Source: Candidatus Latescibacterota bacterium (lineage in GTDB: Bacteria; Latescibacterota; UBA2968; UBA8231). From it: 64,000 nt of DNA. The stretch's first letter is position 1. The number at the start of each line of letters is the position of its first letter. Location of the stretch: the NCBI GenBank assembly GCA_022827835.1, contig JAJEIO010000010.1, positions 62,001 to 126,000 on the forward strand. Direction: 5' to 3'. This document shows, in pieces, positions 43,263 through 52,475 of the stretch. The notes below the pieces were generated by a model. That model had not been told where the DNA came from, searched no databases, and saw only the letters and a list, made by a program, of their open reading frames with translations. The translations under genes were made by a program, and so were the position numbers.

Positions 43263-44246
43263 ATGAAAAAGCGAATCCTCGGCCGCACAGGCCTAGCCGT
43301 GAGCGAGCTGTCGCTCGGCGGGCTTTTTGTCTCGTCCCATGGCGCGGCCTTCGAGCAGAGCAAGCAGGCCGTGCTGCGAGCGCTCGAATTAGGGGTCAAT
43401 TACATCGACACCGCACCGACCTATTTCGACAGCGAAGAAGTCTTGGGCAAGGCATTGGAAGGCGTGGAAACGCCCTTTTACCTTTCGACCAAGATCGGAG
43501 GACGCCTTACCCCCTTCCTGCCGCAGGATCCTGCCTGCTTGCGGCGCTCGGTGGAGGAAAGCCTAGCGCGCCTCAAGCGCGACCGCGTCGATATCCTGAT
43601 GGTCCACGAGCCAGACCGGCCAAGGATGTACGATTGGTGGGCCGACGAGGAATACAACGGCCCAGTATTAGAGGTTCTAGACGAACTCAAGCAGGAAGGC
43701 CTCGTCGATTACATCGGCCTAGGATCGACCACGGCCTACCACATCGAACCTATCATCCGCACGGGCCGCTTCGACATCCTGCTCACCGCGCTCAACTACA
43801 GCCTGCTTTGGCGCGAGGCCGCGCACTGCGCCTTGCCAGCGGCGCACGAACACAACATGGGCATCGTCATCGGCTCGCCACTGCAAATGGGCGCGCTCTC
43901 CCCGGCTCACGAGGAAGAAATACGGCGAGGAGTGCTGTGGCTGGGTCAGCCGCGCCAGCAGCAGTTTTGCGCCCTCTACGACTTTGTCCGTGAAGTCGGT
44001 ATTTCCCTGCCCGAACTAAGCCTGCGCTTCGTGCTCTCCGACCCGCGCGTCTCCTGCGCCCTGATGGGAGTTCGCTCGCAGGCGGAGGTCGAAGAGAACG
44101 CCGCTGCGGTCGCCAACGGCCCCTTGAGCAGCGAAGTTCTCGCCCGACTCGACGAAATCGCCGCCATGGTGCCCTTCCGCCCTTGCGAAGAACCCTTCGT
44201 CCTGCCGCTAGGCCGGGCGTACGCTGGGCTGGGACAGGCCCGATAG
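43263..44246 (+). CDS. Aldo/keto reductase
   Basis: 327 residues from ATG 43263. The catalytic tetrad is D49, Y54, K77 and H115 (YIDTAPTY, LSTKIGG, MVHEPD). It resembles L-fucose/galactose dehydrogenase-type members (LGRTGLAVSELSLGG; YNGPVLEVLDELKQEG). NADP-dependent oxidation or reduction of a sugar is likely. It is co-transcribed with the SDR gene and converges on the HpcH-aldolase gene, suggesting one catabolic route. Confidence 0.92.
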   Translation: MKKRILGRTGLAVSELSLGGLFVSSHGAAFEQSKQAVLRALELGVNYIDTAPTYFDSEEVLGKALEGVETPFYLSTKIGGRLTPFLPQDPACLRRSVEESLARLKRDRVDILMVHEPDRPRMYDWWADEEYNGPVLEVLDELKQEGLVDYIGLGSTTAYHIEPIIRTGRFDILLTALNYSLLWREAAHCALPAAHEHNMGIVIGSPLQMGALSPAHEEEIRRGVLWLGQPRQQQFCALYDFVREVGISLPELSLRFVLSDPRVSCALMGVRSQAEVEENAAAVANGPLSSEVLARLDEIAAMVPFRPCEEPFVLPLGRAYAGLGQAR

Positions 44247-44253
44247 ATATCTC

Positions 44254-44970
44254 TCAGACCGGCGGCGCTTCCAGAAAAACACGCACTCCCATATCGGCGT
44301 AGCGCGACCGACTCTCGACCGTGCCATTGCGAAAACAGACTGCGGTATCCGTGCCCTGCAAGGCCTCGACCACGTGGCGCACGCAATCGTCAACGCTTTT
44401 GAGATGGGGATGTCCCCGGTGGTTTAGATCCATTTGCAGGTCAGTAGGGCCAAAAGAGAGGCAATCGACCCCAGGCCGCGCCAAGTTAAATGCACTCGTC
44501 GCGGCTGCCACCGATTCGACTTGCAGCCACAGCACCCCGTACTGGTTCCACCAATCCGCATACGCCTGAGGGCCGCCGCTCGCGTCGCCGACGCGGGCAC
44601 CGCCGCCGTGGCTGCGCACCCCTTGCGGCAAATAGTAAAAATTGGCCACGGCTTCTTCAGCAGTCGCTACGGTCTCCACTTGGGGCACCTCGATCCCCGA
44701 AGGCCCCAAGTCCAAGCAGTTGCCGATCTGGTAGGTGTGGCGGGTGTGCTTGATGCGAAAGTGCAGCGGCAGGTCGAACTCCCCAATCATGCCCGCCAAG
44801 GCGACCAAGCGGTCTTCGCTATAGGGCGAGTGCTGGCTATCGACAAAGACAAAATCGCACGCGCCCAACTCGGCGATTCGCTTGAATGCATCGCGCTCGA
44901 TATCGCCGCGGATGCCAAACCCCACCACCTGTTCGCCCCGCTTGATCTTCTGCTTCAAATTCGCTGCCAT
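44254..44970 (-). CDS. HpcH/HpaI-family (class II) aldolase
   Basis: 238 residues with AAAGGAG 8 nt before the ATG. It shows the family outline: LKQKIKRGEQVVGFG, FVFVDSQHSPYS (where most members have DxEHxxx), GIEVPQVETVATAEEAV, then LWLQVESV and CLSFGPTDLQMDL. These enzymes cleave 2-keto-3-deoxy acids to pyruvate plus an aldehyde in a metal-dependent way. Substitutions around the metal-binding Glu mean activity is not certain. Converges with the aldo/keto reductase gene, 7 nt apart. Confidence 0.85.
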   Translation of the reverse strand: MAANLKQKIKRGEQVVGFGIRGDIERDAFKRIAELGACDFVFVDSQHSPYSEDRLVALAGMIGEFDLPLHFRIKHTRHTYQIGNCLDLGPSGIEVPQVETVATAEEAVANFYYLPQGVRSHGGGARVGDASGGPQAYADWWNQYGVLWLQVESVAAATSAFNLARPGVDCLSFGPTDLQMDLNHRGHPHLKSVDDCVRHVVEALQGTDTAVCFRNGTVESRSRYADMGVRVFLEAPPV

Positions 44971-45006
44971 GCTCGCGTCTCCTTTAAGAAAGTGCCAATG
45001 CCTCGG

Positions 45007-45891
45007 TTAGGCGTACAGTCCGAATAGGCTAGCCACCAGCCAGAGCAGGGTGTTGACCTGCAAAGGTCGGTCACTCCAGACGACTGCTGTCGGGTCGTCC
45101 CCCTGCCCCCGGTGGTACACTAGATAGAGATAGCGCAATACGCCGTAGAGCACAAAAGGAATCGTCCACTGCAACCGCACATCTTCTGTTCCGCCCACCC
45201 CCATCGCGTACAGCGCGTAGCAGACCACGGTCACAGCCGTGAGGACGGCGATCATTTGATCGAGAAAAGCCACGCTGTATTCTTCGAGAATGGCGCGGTG
45301 ATCCGCGGCCTCATCCGCGAGTTGCACGATCTCCTGCCGACGCTTGACCGCCGCCATAAAGAGCACCAGCGCGAAGATAAAGACGATAAACCAAGTGGAA
45401 ATAGACACCTCAATAACCACGCCGCCGCCGACGGCTCGCAGCAGATAACACGCGGCCACAATCAGTACATCCACCAACACCACGTGCTTGAGCCGGAGCG
45501 AGTACGCCGCGTTGAGCGCCGCGTAGAGCACGGCCACCCACCCCAAATGAGGATGCAGCCAAAAAGCGCAAGCCAACGCAAGGACCAACGCGACCAAAGC
45601 CGCCCCCCAAGCCAACGCAACCGACAGGTGGCCGGCGGCAATCGGCCGATGGCACTTTTGGGGATGCAGGCGGTCGTACTGGCGGTCGAAGATGTCGTTG
45701 AACAAATAGACGCCGCCGCTCAGCAGGACGAAGCAGAGGGCCGCTCCTAAGCTGCGGACCAAGTAGGAAACGTCAAATAGATGTTCGGAAAAGACGAGAG
45801 CGGGAAAGACGAAGACATTCTTGATCCACTGCCGGGGGCGCATGGACCAGAGAATGTAGTAGAGCGACAAAACGAGGCTATGCTTCGGCAC
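45007..45891 (-). CDS. UbiA-family prenyltransferase (decaprenyl-phosphate phosphoribosyltransferase-like)
   Basis: 294 residues, eight to nine membrane helices. The first active-site motif is NDIFDRQYD (65-73) and the start RPRQWIKNVFVFPALVFS matches the DPPR-synthase group (Rv3806c-like), which transfers phosphoribose to a polyprenyl phosphate; a quinone or lipid prenyltransferase role remains possible. Start: GTG 45891, or ATG 45843 if the first 16 residues are dropped. It is 20 nt downstream of frr. Confidence 0.85.
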   Translation of the reverse strand: MPKHSLVLSLYYILWSMRPRQWIKNVFVFPALVFSEHLFDVSYLVRSLGAALCFVLLSGGVYLFNDIFDRQYDRLHPQKCHRPIAAGHLSVALAWGAALVALVLALACAFWLHPHLGWVAVLYAALNAAYSLRLKHVVLVDVLIVAACYLLRAVGGGVVIEVSISTWFIVFIFALVLFMAAVKRRQEIVQLADEAADHRAILEEYSVAFLDQMIAVLTAVTVVCYALYAMGVGGTEDVRLQWTIPFVLYGVLRYLYLVYHRGQGDDPTAVVWSDRPLQVNTLLWLVASLFGLYA

Positions 45892-45911
45892 AACCGGAGA
45901 TGAGAGGCCGT

Positions 45912-46472
45912 TCAGACCTCCATGATCTCCTTTTCCTTGTTCTCGATGATCTCGTCAATGGAAGCCACGTATTCAGCGGTCAAATCCTGCACCTTTTTCT
46001 GCGCGCTGCGCGACTCGTCTTCGGAGATGTCCCCGTCCTTTTGCGCTTCCTGGAGCAAGTCAATCCCGTCGCGCCGCGCATGGCGCACGGCAACTCGCCC
46101 TTCCTCGGCTCGATGCCGGGCGACTTTGGTAATTTCTACCCGCCGCTCCTCGGTCAGTTCGGGAATGGGCAGCCGGATGATGGTGCCGTCGTTGGCCGGG
46201 TTGAGCCCCAGGCTCTTGTCGGCGAGAATGGCCTTTTCAATCACGGGAATCAACGCCGCCTCCCAAGGCTTGATCGCCAACAAGCGCGGCTCGGGGACGC
46301 TGATCGTCGCCACCTGATTGAGCGGTGTCTGTTGACCGTAGTAATCCACCCGCACATTGTCGAGCATGGCGACCGAGGCCCGCCCCGTGCGGATAGAGGC
46401 TAAGTCGCGGCGCAGGGACTCAATGGCCTTATCCATAGCCTCTTTTACTGTTTCAAGGACCTCTTCCAACAT
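45912..46472 (-). CDS. frr: Ribosome recycling factor
   Basis: 186 residues, usual length. RRF motifs: LRRDLASIRTGRAS, LDNVRVDYYGQQTPLNQVA and the C-terminal helix ending NKEKEIMEV. With EF-G it splits post-termination ribosomes. It follows tsf after 18 nt; pyrH, usually found between tsf and frr, is absent. Confidence 0.98.
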   Translation of the reverse strand: MLEEVLETVKEAMDKAIESLRRDLASIRTGRASVAMLDNVRVDYYGQQTPLNQVATISVPEPRLLAIKPWEAALIPVIEKAILADKSLGLNPANDGTIIRLPIPELTEERRVEITKVARHRAEEGRVAVRHARRDGIDLLQEAQKDGDISEDESRSAQKKVQDLTAEYVASIDEIIENKEKEIMEV

Positions 46473-46490
46473 GGCGGCCTCAATGTGTTT

Positions 46491-47093
46491 TCAGGCGTCT
46501 TCCCCCAAGACGAACCGCTCAAAGCGACGCACGGTGATTTTCTCGCCGATTTTGGCGGTTATCTCGGTGACCAATTCGCCGACGGTCTGGTCGGGATTTT
46601 TGACGAAGACCTGTTCCATTAGGCAATTTTCCTGATAGAACTTCTCCATGCGGCCCTCGACGATTTTCTCGGCAATATGCTCGGGCTTGCCTTCATTTTT
46701 GGCCTGTTCGAGAAAGATGGCCCGCTCCCTTTCTACGGCGTCGGCGGCAATGCCCTCCCGCTCGACTGCCAAAGGCTGGGAGGCGGCAATGTGCATGGCC
46801 ACATCCTTGACGAACTCTTGGAAATCGTCGGTGCGGGCGACGAAGTCGGTTTCACAGTTGACCTCTAACAGCACACCGAGACGGCTGCCTTGGTGAATAT
46901 ACGCTTGGATCAGGCCCTCGCTGGCGTCGCGACCGGCTCGCTTCTCCACCGCGGACAGGCCCTGCTTGCGCAAGTACTCAATGGCCTTTTCGCTGTCGCC
47001 GCCGGTTTCTTGCAGGGCTTTCTTGCAATCCATCATGCCCAAGCCCGTTTTCTCCCGGAGCATTCGTACGCTTTGTGCGGTAATCTGAGTCAT
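46491..47093 (-). CDS. tsf: Elongation factor Ts
   Basis: 200 residues, the short form. It has the UBA-like N-terminus with TGLGMMDCKKAL and the EF-Ts core VGVLLEVNCETDFVAR-type motif (here LGVLLEVNCETDFVAR), then the C-terminal MEQVFVKNPDQTV. It exchanges GDP for GTP on EF-Tu. Located 31 nt after rpsB, the conserved arrangement. Confidence 0.98.
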   Translation of the reverse strand: MTQITAQSVRMLREKTGLGMMDCKKALQETGGDSEKAIEYLRKQGLSAVEKRAGRDASEGLIQAYIHQGSRLGVLLEVNCETDFVARTDDFQEFVKDVAMHIAASQPLAVEREGIAADAVERERAIFLEQAKNEGKPEHIAEKIVEGRMEKFYQENCLMEQVFVKNPDQTVGELVTEITAKIGEKITVRRFERFVLGEDA

Positions 47094-47124
47094 CGTCGTT
47101 TGCTTTCAAAAGTAGTTGATCTAG

Positions 47125-47904
47125 CTATGCGGTGGCCTCGGCTACATCCGCCGGAGCCTCTTCGGTTTGTTCAGCCTCTTCGGCCTCTTGCTTGTCGTCG
47201 CGCGCCGCTTTCTCGACTTCGGCTTCGGCCCTACCCTCAATCACCGCGTCGGCGATCAGGCGCGTAATGAGGGCGATCGAGCGGATGGCATCGTCGTTGC
47301 CGGGAATCGGATAGGTCACCAAGTCGGGATCGCAGTTGGTATCGACAATGGCCACGGAGGGGATACCCAACTTGGCCGCCTCGCGCACGGCGATGTGCTC
47401 CTTCTTGATGTCTATGATAAAGACCAAGCCGGGCAAGCTACCCATGCTGCGGATGCCGGCCAAGGTCCGCTGGAGCCGGGCGCGCGCTTTTTCGAGCAGC
47501 AGAACTTCTTTTTTCTTGAGGTTCTCGTAGGTGCCGTCGCTCGAGATGCGGTCGAGATGCTCTAGGTGCCGGATGCTCTGGCGGATGGTCTGCCAGTTAG
47601 TCACCATTCCGCCGAGCCAGCGCTCGGTGACGTGAAACATACCACAGCGCTCAGCTTCTTGCCGCACGAGTTCGGCGGCCTGCTTCTTCGTGCCGACAAA
47701 GAGCACGGCGCGCCCAGCGCGCACCGTCTGACGCACGGCCTCGCAAGCGGCCTCGACCTTGCCGACCGTCTTTTGCAGGTCAATGATGTGGATGCCGTTG
47801 CGCTCGGTGAAAATGTAGGGCTGCATTTTGGGGTTCCAACGCCGGGTCTGGTGCCCGAAGTGGGTCCCCGCCTCCAGCAAGTCGCGGATAGTGAAGTCAG
47901 CCAT
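47125..47904 (-). CDS. rpsB: 30S ribosomal protein S2
   Basis: 259 residues with [19 protein letters not shown] at the start and the S2 core [22 protein letters not shown] and [17 protein letters not shown]. The last 35 residues are a Glu/Ala-rich tail. AGGAG lies 6 nt before the ATG. A long structured leader precedes it. Confidence 0.98.
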   Translation of the reverse strand: MADFTIRDLLEAGTHFGHQTRRWNPKMQPYIFTERNGIHIIDLQKTVGKVEAACEAVRQTVRAGRAVLFVGTKKQAAELVRQEAERCGMFHVTERWLGGMVTNWQTIRQSIRHLEHLDRISSDGTYENLKKKEVLLLEKARARLQRTLAGIRSMGSLPGLVFIIDIKKEHIAVREAAKLGIPSVAIVDTNCDPDLVTYPIPGNDDAIRSIALITRLIADAVIEGRAEAEVEKAARDDKQEAEEAEQTEEAPADVAEATA

Positions 47905-47945
47905 GATCGCTCCTAAATGTTAGTTGGGCCTCCGCTTCCTTCATC

Positions 47946-48016
47946 TACACACAGAAGCCCCGCAGACGCCGAACGCCCACGGGACACTCTCTGCCGTGCA
48001 TCGGGAAGCGTGTGTA
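47946..48016 (-). promoter_or_regulatory. Structured rpsB leader, candidate S2 autoregulatory RNA
   Basis: The 123-nt gap between rpsI and rpsB contains a closing helix TACACAC / GTGTGTA (47946-47952 with 48010-48016). Inside it is a second stem CACGG / CCGTG (47978-47982 with 47994-47998) plus further GC-rich segments. The order rpsI-leader-rpsB and the lack of a T-run favour a translational or attenuation control element over a terminator. Confidence 0.5.
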
Positions 48017-48027
48017 TTGGAATGGAA

Positions 48028-48420
48028 CTAGCGCTTGGAGAATTGGAAGCGCTTGCGCGCGCCAGCCAATCCGTATTTCTTGCGCTCTTTCTCGCGGGCA
48101 TCGCGCGTCAAAAAGCCGCCTTTCTTCAACACTTCCCGCTTCTGCGGGTCGTACTGTACCAAGGCGCGGGCAATGCCCAAACTCGCGGCACCGGCTTGGC
48201 CGCGCAGGCCGCCGCCACGGGTGGAAATGTGGATGTCGAACGCGTTTCGCGTCTCGGTCAGATCCAGAGGCTGCACGAGGATCATCTCTAGGGAATCTCG
48301 GCGCAGGTATTCGCTGACCGCGCGACCATTCATGTAAATACTACCATTGCCGAGCTGCAGGCGCACTCGGGCGACCGAGGTCTTTCTACGGCCGGTCGCT
48401 TCATAGTTTTCTAAGGGCAT
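48028..48420 (-). CDS. rpsI: 30S ribosomal protein S9
   Basis: 130 residues. S9 motifs: GRRKTSVARVRL, ISTRGGGLRGQAGA-like centre and the basic C-terminal KKYGLAGARKRFQFSKR, whose terminal Lys-Arg reaches the ribosomal P site. It is 18 nt downstream of rplM, as in nearly all bacteria. Confidence 0.98.
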   Translation of the reverse strand: MPLENYEATGRRKTSVARVRLQLGNGSIYMNGRAVSEYLRRDSLEMILVQPLDLTETRNAFDIHISTRGGGLRGQAGAASLGIARALVQYDPQKREVLKKGGFLTRDAREKERKKYGLAGARKRFQFSKR

Positions 48421-48438
48421 GGGCGCGTTGCCTTTGGC

Positions 48439-48873
48439 TTAAAGTTCGAGAGGCTGGGGGTTTTGCGCTTGGTGCCGGTGTTCGCCGCCGGCATAAATGC
48501 GGAGCTTCTTTAGCTGCATCCGGCCCAATTTGGTGTGCGGCAGCATACCCCACACGGCCTTGCGGATTATGCGATCGGGATGCCGTTCGGCCATGCGACT
48601 GTAGGGCGTGACCCGCAAGCCACCTGGATAGCCGGTGTGGCGGTAATAGACCTTTTTTTCGGCCTTGTTGCCCGTGACCTTTACCTTGTCGGCATTAATC
48701 ACGATGACGTGGTCGCCCACATCGACATGTGGAGCGTATTCGGGCTTGCCCTTGCCGCGCAGCACTTGGGCGATTTCCGAAGCCAGCCTCCCTAGTACCT
48801 TATCGGTGGCATCAATCACAAACCACTGCCGCTTGATGTCGCCCGCTTTAGGGGCGTAGGTAATGTCATTCAT
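48439..48873 (-). CDS. rplM: 50S ribosomal protein L13
   Basis: 144 residues. L13 motifs: [36 protein letters not shown] and [19 protein letters not shown]. First gene of the rplM-rpsI-rpsB-tsf-frr group. Confidence 0.98.
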   Translation of the reverse strand: MNDITYAPKAGDIKRQWFVIDATDKVLGRLASEIAQVLRGKGKPEYAPHVDVGDHVIVINADKVKVTGNKAEKKVYYRHTGYPGGLRVTPYSRMAERHPDRIIRKAVWGMLPHTKLGRMQLKKLRIYAGGEHRHQAQNPQPLEL

Positions 48874-48886
48874 CGTCTTTTCTCAG

Positions 48887-48892
48887 ATTATA
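48887..48892 (-). promoter_or_regulatory. Promoter -10 box of the rplM operon
   Basis: Perfect TATAAT on the minus strand 13 nt before the rplM ATG. No good -35 box at 16-18 nt. The predicted leader is only 6-7 nt. Confidence 0.45.
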
Positions 48893-48929
48893 TAGAAATT
48901 ATTTAACCTAAGCCCTCTATCCGTGCTTG

Positions 48930-49523
48930 TCAACGCCTGCGCCACCAGCGCCAGAGTAGCACCACTCCCACTAAGCACAGGATCCCCACCAATAATCTAT
49001 TGTATTGTGCGAGCAGCTCCGTGACCTGTTCCCAGTTTTCACCCACCAAAATTCCGGCGTAAAGCAGCAATCCGTTCCAAACTGCCATGCCGATCGCGCC
49101 GCAGAGTACGACGGTCGGCCAAGGCATGCGTCCCAGACCAGCACCGATGGCGATGACCGACCGAATGCCGCTTAAAAATCGGTTGCCTAAAATGAGCGCG
49201 ACGCCGTAGCGACTGAGCCACCGCTCGGCTTGATCCAGTTTCACCGTGCCCCGACGGCCGGCGAAAAAGGCGCGCCCCCGACTATAACCCAAATAGTACA
49301 TGACTAAAAAGCCGGCCATGCCCCCGACACAAGTAGCAAAAAAAACTGGCCATATATCCAAAAGGCCGCGCCCGACCAAATAGGCGCTGAACACCACCAC
49401 CGTATCGCCGGGTATAGGTGGCACAATGTTTTCCAAAAAGGCGCTAAGCAACAAGATGCCATACGCCCACAGTGGATCAACGCCAGACAAGGCCGCGAGT
49501 AAGGAATCCAAATATTCTGCCAT
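48930..49523 (-). CDS. DedA-family membrane protein
   Basis: 197 residues with four to five membrane segments. DedA/VTT-domain motifs: FLENIVPPIPGDTVVVFSAYLVG near the start (acidic plus Pro-rich re-entrant loop) and RFLSGIRSVIAIGAG with the conserved arginines. DedA proteins act in undecaprenyl-phosphate or phospholipid flipping and membrane homeostasis. It lies 3 nt after ispDF. Confidence 0.93.
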   Translation of the reverse strand: MAEYLDSLLAALSGVDPLWAYGILLLSAFLENIVPPIPGDTVVVFSAYLVGRGLLDIWPVFFATCVGGMAGFLVMYYLGYSRGRAFFAGRRGTVKLDQAERWLSRYGVALILGNRFLSGIRSVIAIGAGLGRMPWPTVVLCGAIGMAVWNGLLLYAGILVGENWEQVTELLAQYNRLLVGILCLVGVVLLWRWWRRR

Positions 49524-49526
49524 GCT

Positions 49527-50693
49527 TTACAGCGCCAAAAGGACCACAGCTTGAGCTTCCATGCCTTCCTCCCGCCCGACAAACCCCAAACGTTCAGTCG
49601 TGGTGGCCTTGAGCGAGACCTGCCCCACGTCTAGGCCCAAGGTCGTCGCTAGCGTTTGGCGCATCGCAGCTATGTGCGGCGCGAGCTTGGGCCGCTGGGC
49701 CGCAACGACCGCGTCGATGTGCAGGACCCGCGCCCCTCGTTCCGCTATCAGGGTACCGACCTGCTTGAGCAGCACCAAGCTCGATATGTCTTTGTATTGC
49801 GCGTCCGAGTCGGGGAAGAGCTGGCCGATATCTCCGGCCGCCAAGGCACCCAAGAGCGCGTCGATTACGGCATGTGTCAACACATCTGCGTCCGAGTGGC
49901 CCGCCAATCCCCGAGCAAAGGGCACGACGACCCCGCCCAAAATTAGAGGCCGCCCCTCCTCCAAGCGATGCACATCGTAGCCCTGTCCTATGCGCAAGCC
50001 CATAGCAGGCACCTCCTCCCTTGCGCGCACTCGCCACTCGGCCCAAGCCAAATCCTCGGGCGTGGTCAGCTTGCGGTTGTCGGCTTCGCCGGGCACGACA
50101 CAGACTGTGTGACCCAGCCGCTCGACTAGCGCAGCGTCGTCCGTGGCCACCGCGTCGGTTCCGGCCGCGTGGTACGCCCTCAGCAGCAACTCGCGGTCAA
50201 ATCCCTGCGGGGTCTGCGCCTGCCACAGCCGCTCGCGGCGCGGCGTGCCAACGACCCGATCGTCCGCCACTTCCTTGATCGTCTCTACTACCGGCAAAGC
50301 GGGCAGCGCCGCTCCGTGCTCGCGAGTAGCGGCGACCACCCGCTCCAGCAGCCTCTCCGAAATAAACGGCCGCACGGCATCGTGTACCAAAACCATATCG
50401 GCGCGAGTCTCCAGCAAGCCTCGATACACAGATGCGCTGCGCTCAGCACCCCCAGGCACAAGGGCGGCGACTTTGGCAAAGCCCCCACTTTCACTCAATT
50501 GGCTACGGCAATAGTCCATGTCCTCGCTCCGCACGACCAAAACAATATCAGTCACCAGCGGGCTAGCTTCGAGACGCGCGAGCACGTGCCAGAGTACAGG
50601 CCGGCCCCCTAACGGGAGGTACTGTTTGGGTCGATTTGCTCCCATGCGCTGCCCCCGGCCGGCGGCCGGGATGATGGCGGTTATATTTTCCAC
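49527..50693 (-). CDS. ispDF: Bifunctional IspD-IspF (MEP cytidylyltransferase / MECDP synthase)
   Basis: 388 residues. The N-terminal IspD (about 1-225) has [13 protein letters not shown] and VHDAVRPF; the C-terminal IspF (about 228-388) has [10 protein letters not shown], the zinc site [14 protein letters not shown] and the ending [13 protein letters not shown]. Fused IspDF proteins carry out two non-consecutive steps of the MEP isoprenoid pathway. Start: GTG 50693 gives a standard IspD N-terminus; TTG 50705 would overlap queA by 8 nt and is possible. Confidence 0.96.
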   Translation of the reverse strand: MENITAIIPAAGRGQRMGANRPKQYLPLGGRPVLWHVLARLEASPLVTDIVLVVRSEDMDYCRSQLSESGGFAKVAALVPGGAERSASVYRGLLETRADMVLVHDAVRPFISERLLERVVAATREHGAALPALPVVETIKEVADDRVVGTPRRERLWQAQTPQGFDRELLLRAYHAAGTDAVATDDAALVERLGHTVCVVPGEADNRKLTTPEDLAWAEWRVRAREEVPAMGLRIGQGYDVHRLEEGRPLILGGVVVPFARGLAGHSDADVLTHAVIDALLGALAAGDIGQLFPDSDAQYKDISSLVLLKQVGTLIAERGARVLHIDAVVAAQRPKLAPHIAAMRQTLATTLGLDVGQVSLKATTTERLGFVGREEGMEAQAVVLLAL

Positions 50694-50697
50694 GATC

Positions 50698-51726
50698 TCA
50701 CACAATCATCATGGCATCGCCATAGCTGTAAAAGCGATAGCCCCGCTCTACGGCCTCGCGGTAGGCGGCCAAAAGCCGTTCCCGCCCGACAAACGCCGCC
50801 ACGAGCAATAACAGACTCGAACGCGGCAGGTGAAAATTCGTCACCAACGTATCGACCGCCTTGAATGCGTAGGGCGGATAGATAAACGCATCGGCAAATC
50901 CTCCGCAGGCGCGCACATACCCCTCAGCATCAACGCTTGACTCCAAGGTCCGCACCACGGTAGTACCTACGGCGACGATGCGGCCACCACCCGCGCGACA
51001 ACGCCTGAGCGCGGCCGCCACCGACTCGTCGATTTCACAGTATTCAGGCTCGAGTACATGCTGGCGCGGGTCCGCGCAGCGCACCGGCTCGAACGTGCCT
51101 GGCCCCACGTGCAAAAGCACCTTCAGGACCGCCACGCCCTTGGCCGCGATCTCAGCGATTAACTGAGGGGTAAAGTGCAGGCCGGCCGTGGGGGCGGCAA
51201 CAGCCCCTGGACGCGCCGCATAGATAGTCTGGTAGCGCTCCCGATCCGCAGCTTCGGGCGGACGCCGAATATAGGGCGGTAGCGGTATTTCCCCGATCTC
51301 TTCTAGTCGCGCCAGCACGTCTTCAACGGCAAAGCGCACGCGAAACCGCCCCGGTGCAACCTGCTCGACGATGTGCGCTTCCACCGCTCCATCGCCAAAC
51401 TCCAACCGCGTCTTTGGTTTTAAGCCCCGTCCAGGTCGCCCCATCGCTAGCCAATCGCCCGCAGTTAGCGGCCTAAGCAACAGAAGTTCAACCCGCCCTC
51501 CGGTAGCGACTTTACGCCCTTTGAGCCGAGCCGGCACGACCTGCGTTTGATTCAATACTAGGGCGTCGCCAGGCGCGAGCTGATCGACGATGGCCCCAAA
51601 GTGCAGGTGCTGCAACGAGCCATCCGCCCGGTTCAAGAGCAACAGACGCGCTTGGTCTCTCGCAGGCGGCGGGCGTTGGGCGATCAGGGCATCGGGTAGG
51701 TCAAAGTCGTAGTCCCCCAGTTGCAT
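50698..51726 (-). CDS. queA: S-adenosylmethionine:tRNA ribosyltransferase-isomerase QueA
   Basis: 342 residues from ATG 51726 (GGTGGG about 10 nt upstream), giving the family start [19 protein letters not shown]. Other QueA motifs: [18 protein letters not shown] and [18 protein letters not shown]. It makes epoxyqueuosine in the wobble position of GUN tRNAs. A GTG at 51768 would overlap the upstream glycosyltransferase gene. Confidence 0.97.
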   Translation of the reverse strand: MQLGDYDFDLPDALIAQRPPPARDQARLLLLNRADGSLQHLHFGAIVDQLAPGDALVLNQTQVVPARLKGRKVATGGRVELLLLRPLTAGDWLAMGRPGRGLKPKTRLEFGDGAVEAHIVEQVAPGRFRVRFAVEDVLARLEEIGEIPLPPYIRRPPEAADRERYQTIYAARPGAVAAPTAGLHFTPQLIAEIAAKGVAVLKVLLHVGPGTFEPVRCADPRQHVLEPEYCEIDESVAAALRRCRAGGGRIVAVGTTVVRTLESSVDAEGYVRACGGFADAFIYPPYAFKAVDTLVTNFHLPRSSLLLLVAAFVGRERLLAAYREAVERGYRFYSYGDAMMIV

Positions 51727-51740
51727 CGAGCAGTGCCCAC

Positions 51741-52448
51741 CTATCCCCGAGACTGCGTAGGACGCCACCGCGCATAGCGGAAAATGGTCCAGAGAATTTT
51801 GTATCCGGCCCGCAGCGTACCGCTGAGTGTGCCGGTGATTTTGGAAGTGCCGATGCGGCGGCGATAGCGCACGGGCACTTCGACCGCGCGCAGACCCAGC
51901 CGAGCGGCTTTGACCTGCATCTCCGCGGTCCAGCCAAAGTTGCGATCCTGCATCTCTAGCCGCATGAGCGCGTCGTAGCGCAATGCGCGAAAAGGTCCCA
52001 AATCCGTAAAAGTAACGCCAAACAACAGACGGATTAAGAAGGTGGCCAACCAGTTACCAAAGCGAGCCTGCGGCAAAAGAGCACCCTTTTCCCGCTGACC
52101 CAAGACCCGAGAACCAATGACTATATCGGCATCGTCTGCGATGATCGGTCTTACTAGAGCCAGCATGTCCTCGGGGTAATCGCTGTAATCGCCGTCGAGG
52201 AAGACGACAATATCCGGGCCATCGAGATGGGCCATGCCCGCCAGACAGGCTTGGCCGTAGCCGCGGCGCGGCTCGACGACGACACAGGCACCCAAGCGGT
52301 GGGCCACCTCGGCGGTGCGGTCGGCCGAGCCATTATCGACGACGATAATCTGCTGTGCGATATCTGGTATGTCTTGCAGCACCTTGCCGATGGCTTCTTC
52401 TTCGTCGCAGGCGGGAATGACGACGGCAATGGCTGGCGGCGAGTCCAT
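51741..52448 (-). CDS. Family 2 glycosyltransferase (DPM1/GtrB-like)
   Basis: 235 residues, cytoplasmic GT-A domain without a C-terminal membrane region. VVIPACDEEEAI at the start, DNGSADRT, and the metal-binding DGD (85-87) in VVFLDGDYSD. It resembles polyprenyl-phosphate sugar synthases. The order GT2-queA-ispDF is only loosely functional, although IspDF supplies polyprenyl carriers. It follows the lipoprotein hydrolase gene by 27 nt. Confidence 0.88.
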   Translation of the reverse strand: MDSPPAIAVVIPACDEEEAIGKVLQDIPDIAQQIIVVDNGSADRTAEVAHRLGACVVVEPRRGYGQACLAGMAHLDGPDIVVFLDGDYSDYPEDMLALVRPIIADDADIVIGSRVLGQREKGALLPQARFGNWLATFLIRLLFGVTFTDLGPFRALRYDALMRLEMQDRNFGWTAEMQVKAARLGLRAVEVPVRYRRRIGTSKITGTLSGTLRAGYKILWTIFRYARWRPTQSRG

Positions 52449-52475
52449 GCGCTGGCACCGCAGGTGAAGTGCTAT

